Shown piece after piece: positions 20,672 to 28,947 of a DNA stretch of 64,000 nucleotides (the stretch's first letter is position 1; each line of letters opens with the position of its first letter). The notes under the pieces were generated by a model. The model saw only the letters and a program-made list of their open reading frames with translations, ran no database searches and was not told where the DNA came from. Origin of the DNA: Pseudomonas sp. 7P_10.2_Bac1 (GTDB taxonomy: Bacteria > Pseudomonadota > Gammaproteobacteria > Pseudomonadales > Pseudomonadaceae); NCBI RefSeq assembly GCF_025465935.1, contig NZ_JANLNV010000020.1:1-64000 (forward strand), in the 5' to 3' direction. The position numbers and the translations under genes are program-made.

Positions 20672-21427
20672 ATGAATCTGCCTCCACGCCAGCAGCAGAT
20701 CCTCGAACTCGTTCGCGAGCGCGGCTATGTCAGCATCGAGGAAATGGCTCAGTTATTCGTCGTTACACCTCAGACCATCCGCCGAGACATCAACCAATTG
20801 GCCGAGGCTGATTTGCTGCGTCGCTATCACGGCGGCGCGGCCTATGATTCCAGCGTTGAAAACACGGCCTACGCCATGCGCGCCGATCAAATGCGCGATG
20901 AGAAACGCCGGATCGGCGAAGCAATCGCCGCACAAATTCCTGACCACGCTTCGATATTCATTAATATCGGCACCACTACCGAGTCAATTGCTCGGGCGCT
21001 GCTCAACCACAACCACCTCAAGATCATCACTAACAACCTGCATGTCGCTTCAATCCTCAGCGCCAAAGACGACTTTGAAGTGCTGATCGCAGGCGGCAAT
21101 GTACGTCGTGACGGCGGCATTGTCGGCCAGGCCAGTGTCGACTTCATCAATCAGTTCAAGTTCGATTTCGCACTGATCGGTATCAGTGGCATTGACTCGG
21201 ATGGCAGCCTGCTGGATTTTGACTATCAAGAAGTCCGTGTTTCACAAGCCATCATCGCCAATGCCCGACAAGTGATTCTGGCAGCGGACTCCAGCAAATT
21301 CGGGCGCAATGCCATGGTCCGGCTGGGACCCATCACTTTGATTGACTGCCTGGTGACCGACCAGCACCCCGTGCCAGAACTGACGCAATTGCTGTCACAG
21401 AACAAGATCCGCCTCGAGGTGGTTTAA
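20672..21427 (+). CDS. glpR: Glycerol-3-phosphate regulon repressor
   Basis: A 251-residue DeoR-family repressor. The N-terminal helix-turn-helix (residues 5-57; [31 protein letters not shown]) is followed by the sugar-phosphate sensor domain with [26 protein letters not shown] and ADSSKFG. It sits between glpK and glpD as in other Pseudomonas and should repress glpFK, glpD and possibly itself until glycerol 3-phosphate accumulates. Confidence 0.96.
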   Translation: MNLPPRQQQILELVRERGYVSIEEMAQLFVVTPQTIRRDINQLAEADLLRRYHGGAAYDSSVENTAYAMRADQMRDEKRRIGEAIAAQIPDHASIFINIGTTTESIARALLNHNHLKIITNNLHVASILSAKDDFEVLIAGGNVRRDGGIVGQASVDFINQFKFDFALIGISGIDSDGSLLDFDYQEVRVSQAIIANARQVILAADSSKFGRNAMVRLGPITLIDCLVTDQHPVPELTQLLSQNKIRLEVV

Positions 21428-21443
21428 GCCCGCCCCGCTCCAC

Positions 21444-21510
21444 GCTGTAAGAGCTGTAAGAGCTGTAAGAGCTGTAAGAGCTGTAAGAGCTGTAAGAGCT
21501 GTAAGAGCTG
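21444..21510 (+). repeat. Seven perfect tandem copies of a 9-bp unit, GCTGTAAGA
   Basis: Units start at 21444 and repeat every nine bases to 21506, then run into GCTGCCGCAGGCTGCGATC, a REP-like sequence. An inverted arm (gatcgcagctt) lies near 21547-21557. The array lies just after glpR. The last unit joins the REP arm smoothly, suggesting slippage that amplified the REP edge. Copy number is likely to vary between strains. Confidence 0.95.
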
Positions 21511-21596
21511 CCGCAGGCTGCGATCCTTTGATAGTGAGGTCAAACGATCGCAGCTTTAGCCCCTGAGCAACTCCTGCACGGTCTTTCGCACCGCTG

Positions 21597-21707
21597 AATG
21601 TTCGAAAATCTTCCTTTCAATACTATTCGATGAGTTTTTTCAATCGAAGGGCACTGGCTGCGCGCTAATTTATCCGCTACCATTTTCGCAAATGAACATT
21701 AATGTTC
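21597..21707 (+). promoter_or_regulatory. glpD control region with multiple GlpR-like half-sites
   Basis: GAACATTAATGTTC at 21694-21707 is a perfect 14-bp palindrome; with the next bases it gives AATGTTCGAA, close to the GlpR half-site WATKTTCGWT. Another half-site, AATGTTCGAAA, is at 21597-21607, and an ATTCGATGA...TCAATCGAA inverted pair lies near 21634-21658. The sites straddle the expected glpD promoter, consistent with GlpR repression. Confidence 0.65.
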
Positions 21708-21743
21708 GAATTCAAATATGCGTAAATAACGCGAGGCCCCGAC

Positions 21744-23282
21744 ATGCCCTTGACTACCGTGCCAGCCACTCCTCTTGCCGAGGTCTACGACGTTGCCGTG
21801 ATTGGTGGCGGAATCAATGGTGTCGGCATCGCGGCTGACGCTGCAGGTCGCGGGCTGTCTGTCTTCCTGTGCGAAAAAGACGACTTGGCCAGCCATACCT
21901 CCTCGGCCAGTAGCAAACTGATTCACGGTGGCCTGCGTTACCTTGAGCATTACGAGTTCCGTTTGGTACGCGAAGCGCTGGCTGAACGTGAAGTACTGCT
22001 GGCCAAAGCACCGCACATCGTAAAACCCATGCGCTTTGTACTGCCACATCGCCCGCACCTGCGCCCAGCCTGGATGATTCGTGCCGGTCTGTTTCTCTAC
22101 GACAACCTGGGCAAACGCGAAAAGCTCGCCGGTTCTGTCAGCCTCAAGTTCGGCGCAGACAGCCCACTCAAGCCGGAAATCAGCAAAGGCTTTGAATATT
22201 CTGACTGCTGGGTGGATGACGCTCGTCTGGTCGTACTCAATGCCATGTCTGCGCGGGAAAACGGCGCTCACATTCACACCCAGACCCGCTGCGTCAGCGC
22301 ACAGCGTAATAAAGGTCTGTGGGAATTGAATTTCGAACGTGCCGACGGCAGTCTTTTCTCGATTCGCGCCAGAGCCTTGGTCAACGCCGCCGGCCCTTGG
22401 GTAGCGAAGTTCATAAAAGACGACCTGAAACTGGATTCGCCTTACGGCATCCGCCTGATTCAAGGCAGCCATCTGATCGTGCCCAAGCTGTATGACGCGC
22501 CCAATGCGTTCATTCTGCAGAACGAAGACCAGCGAATCGTGTTCACCATTCCATATCTGGACCAGTTCACCATCATTGGCACCACAGACCGCGAGTACAC
22601 GGGTGATCCGGCTCAGGTCAAGATCACTGAGCAAGAAACCGATTACCTGTTGAAGGTCGTTAACTCACACTTCAAGAAGCAACTGAGCCGCGACGATATT
22701 CTGCGCACCTACTCGGGCGTACGCCCACTGTGCAATGACGAGTCGGACAACCCGTCGGCGGTGACGCGTGATTACACCCTCGCCCTGTCAGGCGCTTCGG
22801 GCGAAGCGCCGCTGCTGTCCGTGTTCGGGGGCAAATTGACCACCTACCGCAAATTGGCCGAGTCAGCCATGGCGCAACTGACCCCCTACTTCACCCAGAT
22901 CAAACCCAGCTGGACAGCCAAAGCGACCTTGCCGGGCGGCGAAGACATGACCACGCCCCAGGCCCTTGGCACTGCACTGATCAACAAACATAACTGGCTA
23001 GACGCGGCCATTGCCAAACGCTGGGCAATAACCTACGGCAGCCGCGCCTGGCAGATACTGGAAGGCGTACAAAGCTTGAGCGAGATGGGTGAGCACATCG
23101 GCAGCGGCCTCTATAGCCGTGAGGTGGATTACCTCTGCCGCCAGGAATGGGCACTGGATGCGCAAGATATTCTGTGGCGCCGGACCAAACTGGGCTTGTT
23201 CACCACCGCAGCCGAGCAAGAGCGCCTGGCGCAGTACATGGCCAGCCTGAACCTCAAGCCACGCAAGGTCGAGGCTGCCTGA
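21744..23282 (+). CDS. glpD: Aerobic glycerol-3-phosphate dehydrogenase
   Basis: A 512-residue FAD-dependent, membrane-associated enzyme that oxidises glycerol 3-phosphate to dihydroxyacetone phosphate and passes electrons to quinone. The FAD-binding motif is VIGGGINGVGIAADAAGRG near residue 18; SSASSKLIHGGLRYLE and the later VRPLCND region are conserved. Full length, last gene of the glycerol cluster, followed by a strong hairpin. Confidence 0.98.
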   Translation: MPLTTVPATPLAEVYDVAVIGGGINGVGIAADAAGRGLSVFLCEKDDLASHTSSASSKLIHGGLRYLEHYEFRLVREALAEREVLLAKAPHIVKPMRFVLPHRPHLRPAWMIRAGLFLYDNLGKREKLAGSVSLKFGADSPLKPEISKGFEYSDCWVDDARLVVLNAMSARENGAHIHTQTRCVSAQRNKGLWELNFERADGSLFSIRARALVNAAGPWVAKFIKDDLKLDSPYGIRLIQGSHLIVPKLYDAPNAFILQNEDQRIVFTIPYLDQFTIIGTTDREYTGDPAQVKITEQETDYLLKVVNSHFKKQLSRDDILRTYSGVRPLCNDESDNPSAVTRDYTLALSGASGEAPLLSVFGGKLTTYRKLAESAMAQLTPYFTQIKPSWTAKATLPGGEDMTTPQALGTALINKHNWLDAAIAKRWAITYGSRAWQILEGVQSLSEMGEHIGSGLYSREVDYLCRQEWALDAQDILWRRTKLGLFTTAAEQERLAQYMASLNLKPRKVEAA

Positions 23283-23318
23283 ACCGCAAAGCCCCCGCTT
23301 CAATAGGTACAGTGAACA

Positions 23319-23364
23319 GGCCAGCCTCGCGATATTCGACAGCCAGAAGATCGCGAGGCTGGCC
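23319..23364 (+). terminator. Strong hairpin after glpD
   Basis: A perfect 15-bp stem, GGCCAGCCTCGCGAT with its complement at 23350-23364 and a 16-base loop. No long U-tract follows. Confidence 0.65.
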
Positions 23365-23384
23365 TTACACTGCCGCCAACTTCA

Positions 23385-23429
23385 TTCGGTTTTCCGAACG
23401 CTCATAGCCTCGCCATTCGGCTTTCCGGG
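23385..23429. promoter_or_regulatory. Two AauR operators upstream of gltI
   Basis: TTCGGTTTTCCGAA at 23385-23398 is a perfect match to the known AauR motif TTCGG-N4-CCGAA, and TTCGGCTTTCCGGG at 23416-23429 is a near match. Their centres are 31 bp apart, about three helical turns, and they lie 80-120 bp before the sigma-54 promoter, the usual place for an enhancer-binding activator. Confidence 0.9.
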
Positions 23430-23506
23430 CAAAGCTCTTTTTGCCACTCTCCCTTAAAATATAAATAATCTATATAAATCAGTAGGTTATCGTTTATTTC
23501 CAGCTC

Positions 23507-23522
23507 TGGCATGACTCATGCT
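23507..23522 (+). promoter_or_regulatory. Sigma-54 promoter of gltI
   Basis: TGGCATGACTCATGCT has the GG and GC doublets separated by exactly ten bases and matches the -24/-12 consensus TGGCACG-N4-TTGCA. With the AauR sites upstream it explains glutamate- and aspartate-responsive expression. An A-rich stretch at 23603-23617 before the gltI start contains AATAAAAAA, a possible Crc/Hfq target. Confidence 0.88.
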
Positions 23523-23633
23523 CTACACTCAGAGCCGAATGCCAAAACATCGCTCAGGCGGTTTGGCTTTTCGAAGTACATAAAGGGCTCGTGAACGGGC
23601 TCAAATAAAAAAAACAATGTCGAGGAAAAATCG

Positions 23634-24554
23634 ATGCGCATCGTTCCGCAACTTTTGGGCGCAGCCATTGCTGCTGCTCTGATTAGCACTCCAGTTTTTG
23701 CCGATGAACTGACCGGCACACTGAAGAAAATCAAAGACTCCGGCACCATCACCCTTGGGCATCGTGACTCCTCCATCCCGTTTTCTTACATTGCAGATGG
23801 CACCGGTAAACCGGTCGGCTACTCGCACGATGTGCAACTGGCAATCGTTGAGGGCCTGAAAAAGCAACTCGATCTGCCAGACCTCAAGGTCAAGTACAAC
23901 CTGGTCACCTCCCAGACCCGTATCCCGCTGGTACAAAACGGCACCGTCGACGTTGAATGTGGTTCTACCACCAACAACGCCGAGCGCGCTCAGCAAGTCG
24001 ATTTCTCGGTCGGCATTTTCGAAATCGGTACTCGTCTGCTGTCCAAAAAGGATTCGTCCTACAAGGATTTCGCTGACCTGAAAGGTAAAAACGTCGTGAC
24101 CACCGCGGGCACCACGTCCGAGCGCATCCTCAAGGCCATGAACGCCGACAAGCAGATGGGCATGAACGTGATCTCGGCAAAAGACCACGGTGAAGCCTTC
24201 AACATGCTGGAGTCGGGCCGCGCAGTCGCATTCATGATGGACGACGCCCTGCTGGCTGGCGAAATGGCCAAAGCCAAGAAGCCGACTGACTGGGCCGTTA
24301 CTGGCACACCACAGTCCTATGAAATCTATGGCTGCATGGTGCGCAAAGGCGATCCAGCCTTCAAAAAGGCAGTGGATGACGCCATCGTTGCCTACTACAA
24401 GTCCGGTGACGTTGAAAAATCCTACGCCAAGTGGTTCCAGTCGCCTATTCCACCGAAAGGCCTGAACCTCAACTTCCCGATGAGCAAAGAGCTCAAAGAG
24501 CTGATTGCCAATCCGAACGACAAGCCAGCGCCAGAAGAGAAACCGGCAGCCTGA
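23634..24554 (+). CDS. gltI: Glutamate/aspartate ABC transporter periplasmic binding protein
   Basis: A 306-residue periplasmic binding protein (also called AatJ). Residues 1-23 are a signal peptide (LLGAAIAAALISTPVFA). The SBP_bac_3 fold shows the amino-acid contact motifs GHRDSSIPFSY and TAGTTSERIL. It supplies GltJKL with glutamate, glutamine or aspartate in Pseudomonas. A proline/glutamate-rich tail ends the protein. It is separated from gltJ by about 200 bases with a strong hairpin, consistent with much higher expression of the binding protein. Confidence 0.95.
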   Translation: MRIVPQLLGAAIAAALISTPVFADELTGTLKKIKDSGTITLGHRDSSIPFSYIADGTGKPVGYSHDVQLAIVEGLKKQLDLPDLKVKYNLVTSQTRIPLVQNGTVDVECGSTTNNAERAQQVDFSVGIFEIGTRLLSKKDSSYKDFADLKGKNVVTTAGTTSERILKAMNADKQMGMNVISAKDHGEAFNMLESGRAVAFMMDDALLAGEMAKAKKPTDWAVTGTPQSYEIYGCMVRKGDPAFKKAVDDAIVAYYKSGDVEKSYAKWFQSPIPPKGLNLNFPMSKELKELIANPNDKPAPEEKPAA

Positions 24555-24563
24555 TCCTTGAAT

Positions 24564-24607
24564 AACAAGGTGTGTGAGTGCGCATGGACGCACTCACACA
24601 CCTTGTT
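24564..24607 (+). terminator. Intercistronic hairpin between gltI and gltJ
   Basis: A perfect 19-bp stem (24564-24582 with 24589-24607) and a 6-base loop, catgga, starting ten bases after the gltI stop. It probably stabilises the gltI transcript or causes partial termination, lowering expression of gltJKL relative to gltI. Confidence 0.8.
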
Positions 24608-24753
24608 CTCCTGCTGTACTGGCTATTTATGTATTAGTGAGCACTCGAACCGTTGGTTATCGAGCGGTTTGCGTGTGCCCGACAGCACTGTCGGTGTGAA
24701 CGGATTCCCTAAGCAAGTGCTCGTCAATAGACCCATCTGAGGGGTGACCCTGA

Positions 24754-25500
24754 ATGAATTACAACTGGGACTGGAGCGTCTTCTTCAAGTCCACCGGCGT
24801 AGGCCGCGAGACATATCTCGACTGGTTTATTACCGGACTGGGCTGGACCATCGCGATCGCTGTTGTCGCCTGGATCATCGCGTTGCTGCTTGGTTCGCTG
24901 CTGGGCGTGATGCGCACCTTGCCGAACCGCTTTATCGCGGGCATTGCCACGGTTTACGTGGAAATTTTCCGAAATGTGCCCCTGCTGGTACAGCTGTTCA
25001 TGTGGTACTTCCTGGTCCCCGACCTGCTGCCGCAGAACCTGCAGGACTGGTATAAGCAAGATCTCAACCCAACGACTTCGGCTTACCTGAGCGTGGTGGT
25101 GTGCCTGGGCCTGTTTACCGCTGCACGGGTGTGCGAACAAGTGCGCACCGGTATCGAAGCGCTGCCACGCGGCCAGGAATCAGCGGCCCGTGCCATGGGT
25201 TTCAGCCTGTCGCAGATCTACTGGAACGTGCTGCTGCCCCAGGCTTATCGCATCATCATTCCGCCGCTCACCTCAGAATTCCTCAACGTGTTCAAGAACT
25301 CCTCCGTGGCGTCCCTGATCGGTCTGATGGAACTGTTGGCACAAACCAAACAGACGGCCGAGTTCTCTGCCAACCTGTTTGAAGCCTTTACCCTGGCCAC
25401 GCTGATCTACTTCACGCTGAACATGAGCTTGATGCTGCTTATGCGCCTGATCGAGAAAAAAGTCGCCGTACCCGGCCTGATGTCTCTGGGGGGCAAATAA
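24754..25500 (+). CDS. gltJ: Glutamate/aspartate ABC transporter permease GltJ
   Basis: A 248-residue inner membrane permease of the HisM type (also AatQ) with about five helices. The EAA-type loop that contacts the ATPase is EALPRGQESAARAMGFSLSQ. Its TAA stop shares one base with the ATG of gltK, so translation is coupled. Confidence 0.95.
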   Translation: MNYNWDWSVFFKSTGVGRETYLDWFITGLGWTIAIAVVAWIIALLLGSLLGVMRTLPNRFIAGIATVYVEIFRNVPLLVQLFMWYFLVPDLLPQNLQDWYKQDLNPTTSAYLSVVVCLGLFTAARVCEQVRTGIEALPRGQESAARAMGFSLSQIYWNVLLPQAYRIIIPPLTSEFLNVFKNSSVASLIGLMELLAQTKQTAEFSANLFEAFTLATLIYFTLNMSLMLLMRLIEKKVAVPGLMSLGGK

Positions 25501-26174
25501 TGGACTTCTTCGATTTCAGCGGGATTGTTCCTGCCCTGCCGGGCCTGTGGAACGGCATGATCATGACCTTGAAGCTGATGGCGCTCGGCGTCATCGGTGG
25601 CGTTGCACTCGGTACTGTTCTGGCGCTGATGCGCTTGTCATCCAGCAAATGGCTGGCCAACCTGGCCGGCGCCTACGTGAACTATTTCCGTTCGATTCCG
25701 TTGCTGCTGGTGATTACCTGGTTCTACCTGGCCGTGCCGTTCGTGCTGCGCTGGATCACCGGCAAAGACACGCCAATTGGTGCCTTCGAGTCGTGCATGG
25801 TGGCTTTCGTCATGTTCGAGGCCGCTTACTTTTGCGAGATCGTACGGGCTGGTGTGCAGTCGATTCCAAAAGGCCAGATGGGCGCTGCCAAAGCGTTGGG
25901 CATGAGCTATGGCCAGGCCATGCGCCTGATCATCCTGCCCCAGGCGTTTCGCAAGATGACTCCGTTGCTGTTGCAGCAAAGTATTATTTTGTTCCAGGAC
26001 ACCTCGCTGGTTTACACCGTGGGCCTGGTGGACTTCCTCAATGCTTCGCGCTCCAGTGGCGATATCATCGGCCGCTCCAATGAATTCCTGATTTTCGCCG
26101 GTCTGGTGTATTTCATCATCAGCTTTTCCGCCTCGCTGCTGGTCAAGCGTCTGCAAAAAAGGTTTGCCGTATGA
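25500..26174 (+). CDS. gltK: Glutamate/aspartate ABC transporter permease GltK
   Basis: A 224-residue permease partner of GltJ (also AatM). The EAA loop reads [19 protein letters not shown]. Start overlaps the gltJ stop and its own stop overlaps the gltL start by four bases, showing a tightly coupled transporter operon. Confidence 0.95.
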   Translation: MDFFDFSGIVPALPGLWNGMIMTLKLMALGVIGGVALGTVLALMRLSSSKWLANLAGAYVNYFRSIPLLLVITWFYLAVPFVLRWITGKDTPIGAFESCMVAFVMFEAAYFCEIVRAGVQSIPKGQMGAAKALGMSYGQAMRLIILPQAFRKMTPLLLQQSIILFQDTSLVYTVGLVDFLNASRSSGDIIGRSNEFLIFAGLVYFIISFSASLLVKRLQKRFAV

Positions 26175-26905
26175 TCTCGATCAAGAACATCAACAAGTGG
26201 TACGGGGACTTCCAGGTACTGACCGATTGCAGTACCGAAGTCAAAAAAGGCGAAGTGGTTGTCGTCTGCGGCCCATCGGGCTCGGGCAAATCGACCTTGA
26301 TCAAGTGCGTCAACGCCCTTGAGCCGTTCCAGAAAGGCGACATCGTGGTCGACGGCACATCGATTGCCGACCCGAAAACCAACCTGCCAAAACTACGCTC
26401 ACGGGTTGGCATGGTGTTCCAGCATTTCGAACTGTTCCCGCACATGACCATCACCGAAAACCTGACCATTGCTCAGGTCAAGGTGCTGGGCCGCAGCAAG
26501 GAAGAAGCCACCAAAAAAGGCCTCGAACTGCTGGAGCGTGTTGGCTTGTCGGCCCACGCCCACAAGCATCCTGGCCAGTTGTCCGGTGGTCAGCAGCAGC
26601 GCGTAGCGATTGCCCGCGCTTTGGCCATGGACCCGATCGTGATGCTGTTCGACGAGCCGACCTCGGCACTTGACCCGGAAATGGTTAACGAAGTACTCGA
26701 CGTGATGGTGCAACTGGCCCAGGAAGGCATGACCATGATGTGCGTCACCCACGAAATGGGTTTTGCACGCAAGGTGGCCAACCGGGTGATCTTTATGGAC
26801 CAGGGCAAGATCGTCGAAGACTGTGAGAAAGAAGAGTTCTTCGGTGACGTAAGCGCCCGCTCCGAACGCGCCCAGCACTTCCTCGCCAAAATCCTGCAGC
26901 ACTAA
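26171..26905 (+). CDS. gltL: Glutamate/aspartate ABC transporter ATPase GltL
   Basis: A 244-residue polar amino acid ATPase (also AatP). Walker [10 protein letters not shown], signature [15 protein letters not shown], Walker [15 protein letters not shown] and the H-loop CVTHEMGFA are all intact. Last gene of the transport operon; a REP pair separates it from aauS. Confidence 0.96.
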   Translation: MISIKNINKWYGDFQVLTDCSTEVKKGEVVVVCGPSGSGKSTLIKCVNALEPFQKGDIVVDGTSIADPKTNLPKLRSRVGMVFQHFELFPHMTITENLTIAQVKVLGRSKEEATKKGLELLERVGLSAHAHKHPGQLSGGQQQRVAIARALAMDPIVMLFDEPTSALDPEMVNEVLDVMVQLAQEGMTMMCVTHEMGFARKVANRVIFMDQGKIVEDCEKEEFFGDVSARSERAQHFLAKILQH

Positions 26906-26921
26906 ATAGCACCACGCCTCG

Positions 26922-26988
26922 CAGGAGCGAGCTTGTCTCGCGATCTTTTGATCTTCTAAAAGATCGTGAGACAAGCTCGCTCCTACAG
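26922..26988. repeat. REP-type inverted pair between gltL and aauS
   Basis: Two near-identical arms in opposite orientation (gagcgagcttgtctcgcgat and its complement) around the centre ttttgatcttctaaaaga. The same element recurs at 30612, 55531, 58819 and 62122. Confidence 0.85.
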
Positions 26989-27042
26989 GTGATATCCGTT
27001 AATCAGCTGCCATTGCGCAGTGGTTGACCCAAGGCATCTGTG

Positions 27043-28947
27043 ATGAAATGCGACCCCAACCTTTATCGCGGTGCCCCGCCCTCACTTGCCGTGAAACCAC
27101 GCCTGCTTCGTCATTTACTGTTGCCGCCGCTGATTATCCTGATGATGATCGGGCTGGGTTATGCGGGTTATCGCATCAGTGAACATTTCGGGGTCACTAC
27201 CCTTAGCGAAAGTGGCGAACGCCAGCTTGAGTTGCACGCGCGCACGGTCGAAAGCGAACTCAGCAAGTACACCTACCTGCCCAGCCTGCTGGAGCTGGAG
27301 TCCAGTGTTTCAACCTTACTGGCGGACCCGACCGTGCAAAATCGGGTCGCCGTCAATCAATACCTCGAAGGCCTGAACCGCCGCAGTCGCAGCCGGGCTA
27401 TTTACGTGCTCGACACCACCGGCCGGGTCGTCGCCACCAGCAACTGGCGGGATACCGACAGTTACCTGGGTGAGGACTTGTCTTTTCGCGCTTATTTCCA
27501 GGACGCCGTACGCGGCCAACCGGGGCGCTTCTATGGTATTGGCAGCACCACCGGCGAGCCGGGTTACTACCTGGCACACGGCCTGGAGGAGCAAGGCAAG
27601 ATCATTGGCGTCGCGGTGATCAAGGTCCGTCTCGAAGCCCTTGAAGAACGCTGGCAGCGGGCGCGCCTCGAAGCCTATGTCAGTGACGAAAACGGCATCA
27701 TCATTCTGTCCAGTGACCCGGCCCGACGGCTCAAATCGGTTCGTCCGCTGACCGCTGATATCAAGGAACAATTGGCGCGCAGCCTGCAGTATTACTGGTG
27801 GCCATTGATCGAACTGCAGCCGCTGGCGCGCGAGCGACTGGGTGAAGGTATCGAGAAAGTAACCTTTACGGCCAATAACGAGGTCGTCACCGACGACAAG
27901 GAAGTCAGTTATCTGGCCCAGACCCGCAGGCTCAACGACACACCATGGGACATCACCCTGCTCACCCCCTTGCAAGACTTGAGACGCGAAGCGGCCAATC
28001 AGGGGATGCTGGTGGCGGGAGCGTTTGCACTGCTGGCCTTTTTGCTGATTGCCTGGAACGAGCGGCGTAAAGTCATCGCCACGCGGCTGGCAGCCCGCGA
28101 AGCCTTGCAAGAGGCCAATAACCAGCTGGAACGCAAAATCACTGAACGCACGGCCCACTTGCGCGCCAGCAACGAACGCCTCAAAGGCCAGATTCGCGAG
28201 CGTCGCCAGGCAGAAGAAACCTTGCGCCGCGCCCAGGACGAACTGGTGCAAGCCGGAAAACTGGCGGCCATCGGGCAAATGTCTACGAGCATTGCCCACG
28301 AGTTGAACCAGCCGCTGGCAGCCCTGCGAACCCTGTCCGGCAACACGGTGCGCTTTCTGGAGCGTGGCGACCTGACTGTTGCGGCCAACAACCTGAGCAC
28401 CATCAATAATCTGGTCGACCGCATGGGCCGCATCACCGCCAACCTGCGCTCATTTGCACGGCGCGGTGACGACCATGGCCAAGCCAATCTGAACAAAGCA
28501 ATCGAGGCCGTGTTGCAACTGCTCGCCAGTCGTCTTGAAGACTCAGGCATTGTGCTGCACCAACACTGCAGCGATGCCGCCCTCAAGATCGATCAAACCC
28601 GGCTCGAGCAGATCCTCCTCAACTTGATCGGCAATGCGCTGGACGCCCTCCAGGACCAGCCAGATGCCCCGCAAGTGTGGCTTGAGGGCGAACACAGTGA
28701 CGGTAAATACCGTTTGCGCGTGCGCGACAATGGCCCCGGTATTGATCCAGAAAACCGCAAGCATCTGTTTGAACCGTTTTTCACCACCAAACCCGGCGAG
28801 CAAGGCCTTGGCCTTGGTTTGACCCTGTCTGCCAGCCTCGCGGCGGCCGCAGGCGGCAACCTGGGCGTCGAGTTCCCGCAGCCTGGTGGTGTCGCCTTTG
28901 TCCTCCTTTTACCGCTGGTGCAACCTGCTAAGGCCGAGCCGATATGA
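27043..28947 (+). CDS. aauS: Acidic amino acid sensor histidine kinase AauS
   Basis: A 634-residue membrane kinase. A first helix at about residues 25-47, a periplasmic dCache-like sensor of roughly 270 residues, a second helix near 318-340, a coiled coil (EANNQLERKITERTAHL), the dimerisation/phospho-acceptor box IAHELNQPLAALR with His near 419, and an ATPase domain with N and G boxes (NLIGNALDAL, DNGPGI, GLGLGL). This is the DctB-type architecture. It follows gltIJKL and overlaps aauR by four bases. ATG at 27043 is chosen over the GTG one codon earlier. Confidence 0.93.
   Translation: MKCDPNLYRGAPPSLAVKPRLLRHLLLPPLIILMMIGLGYAGYRISEHFGVTTLSESGERQLELHARTVESELSKYTYLPSLLELESSVSTLLADPTVQNRVAVNQYLEGLNRRSRSRAIYVLDTTGRVVATSNWRDTDSYLGEDLSFRAYFQDAVRGQPGRFYGIGSTTGEPGYYLAHGLEEQGKIIGVAVIKVRLEALEERWQRARLEAYVSDENGIIILSSDPARRLKSVRPLTADIKEQLARSLQYYWWPLIELQPLARERLGEGIEKVTFTANNEVVTDDKEVSYLAQTRRLNDTPWDITLLTPLQDLRREAANQGMLVAGAFALLAFLLIAWNERRKVIATRLAAREALQEANNQLERKITERTAHLRASNERLKGQIRERRQAEETLRRAQDELVQAGKLAAIGQMSTSIAHELNQPLAALRTLSGNTVRFLERGDLTVAANNLSTINNLVDRMGRITANLRSFARRGDDHGQANLNKAIEAVLQLLASRLEDSGIVLHQHCSDAALKIDQTRLEQILLNLIGNALDALQDQPDAPQVWLEGEHSDGKYRLRVRDNGPGIDPENRKHLFEPFFTTKPGEQGLGLGLTLSASLAAAAGGNLGVEFPQPGGVAFVLLLPLVQPAKAEPI

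Noticed and set aside
21444..21510. Tandem array considered as a CRISPR or regulatory iteron
   Set aside because: Units are contiguous without spacers and only nine bases long, and no cas or replication gene is near.
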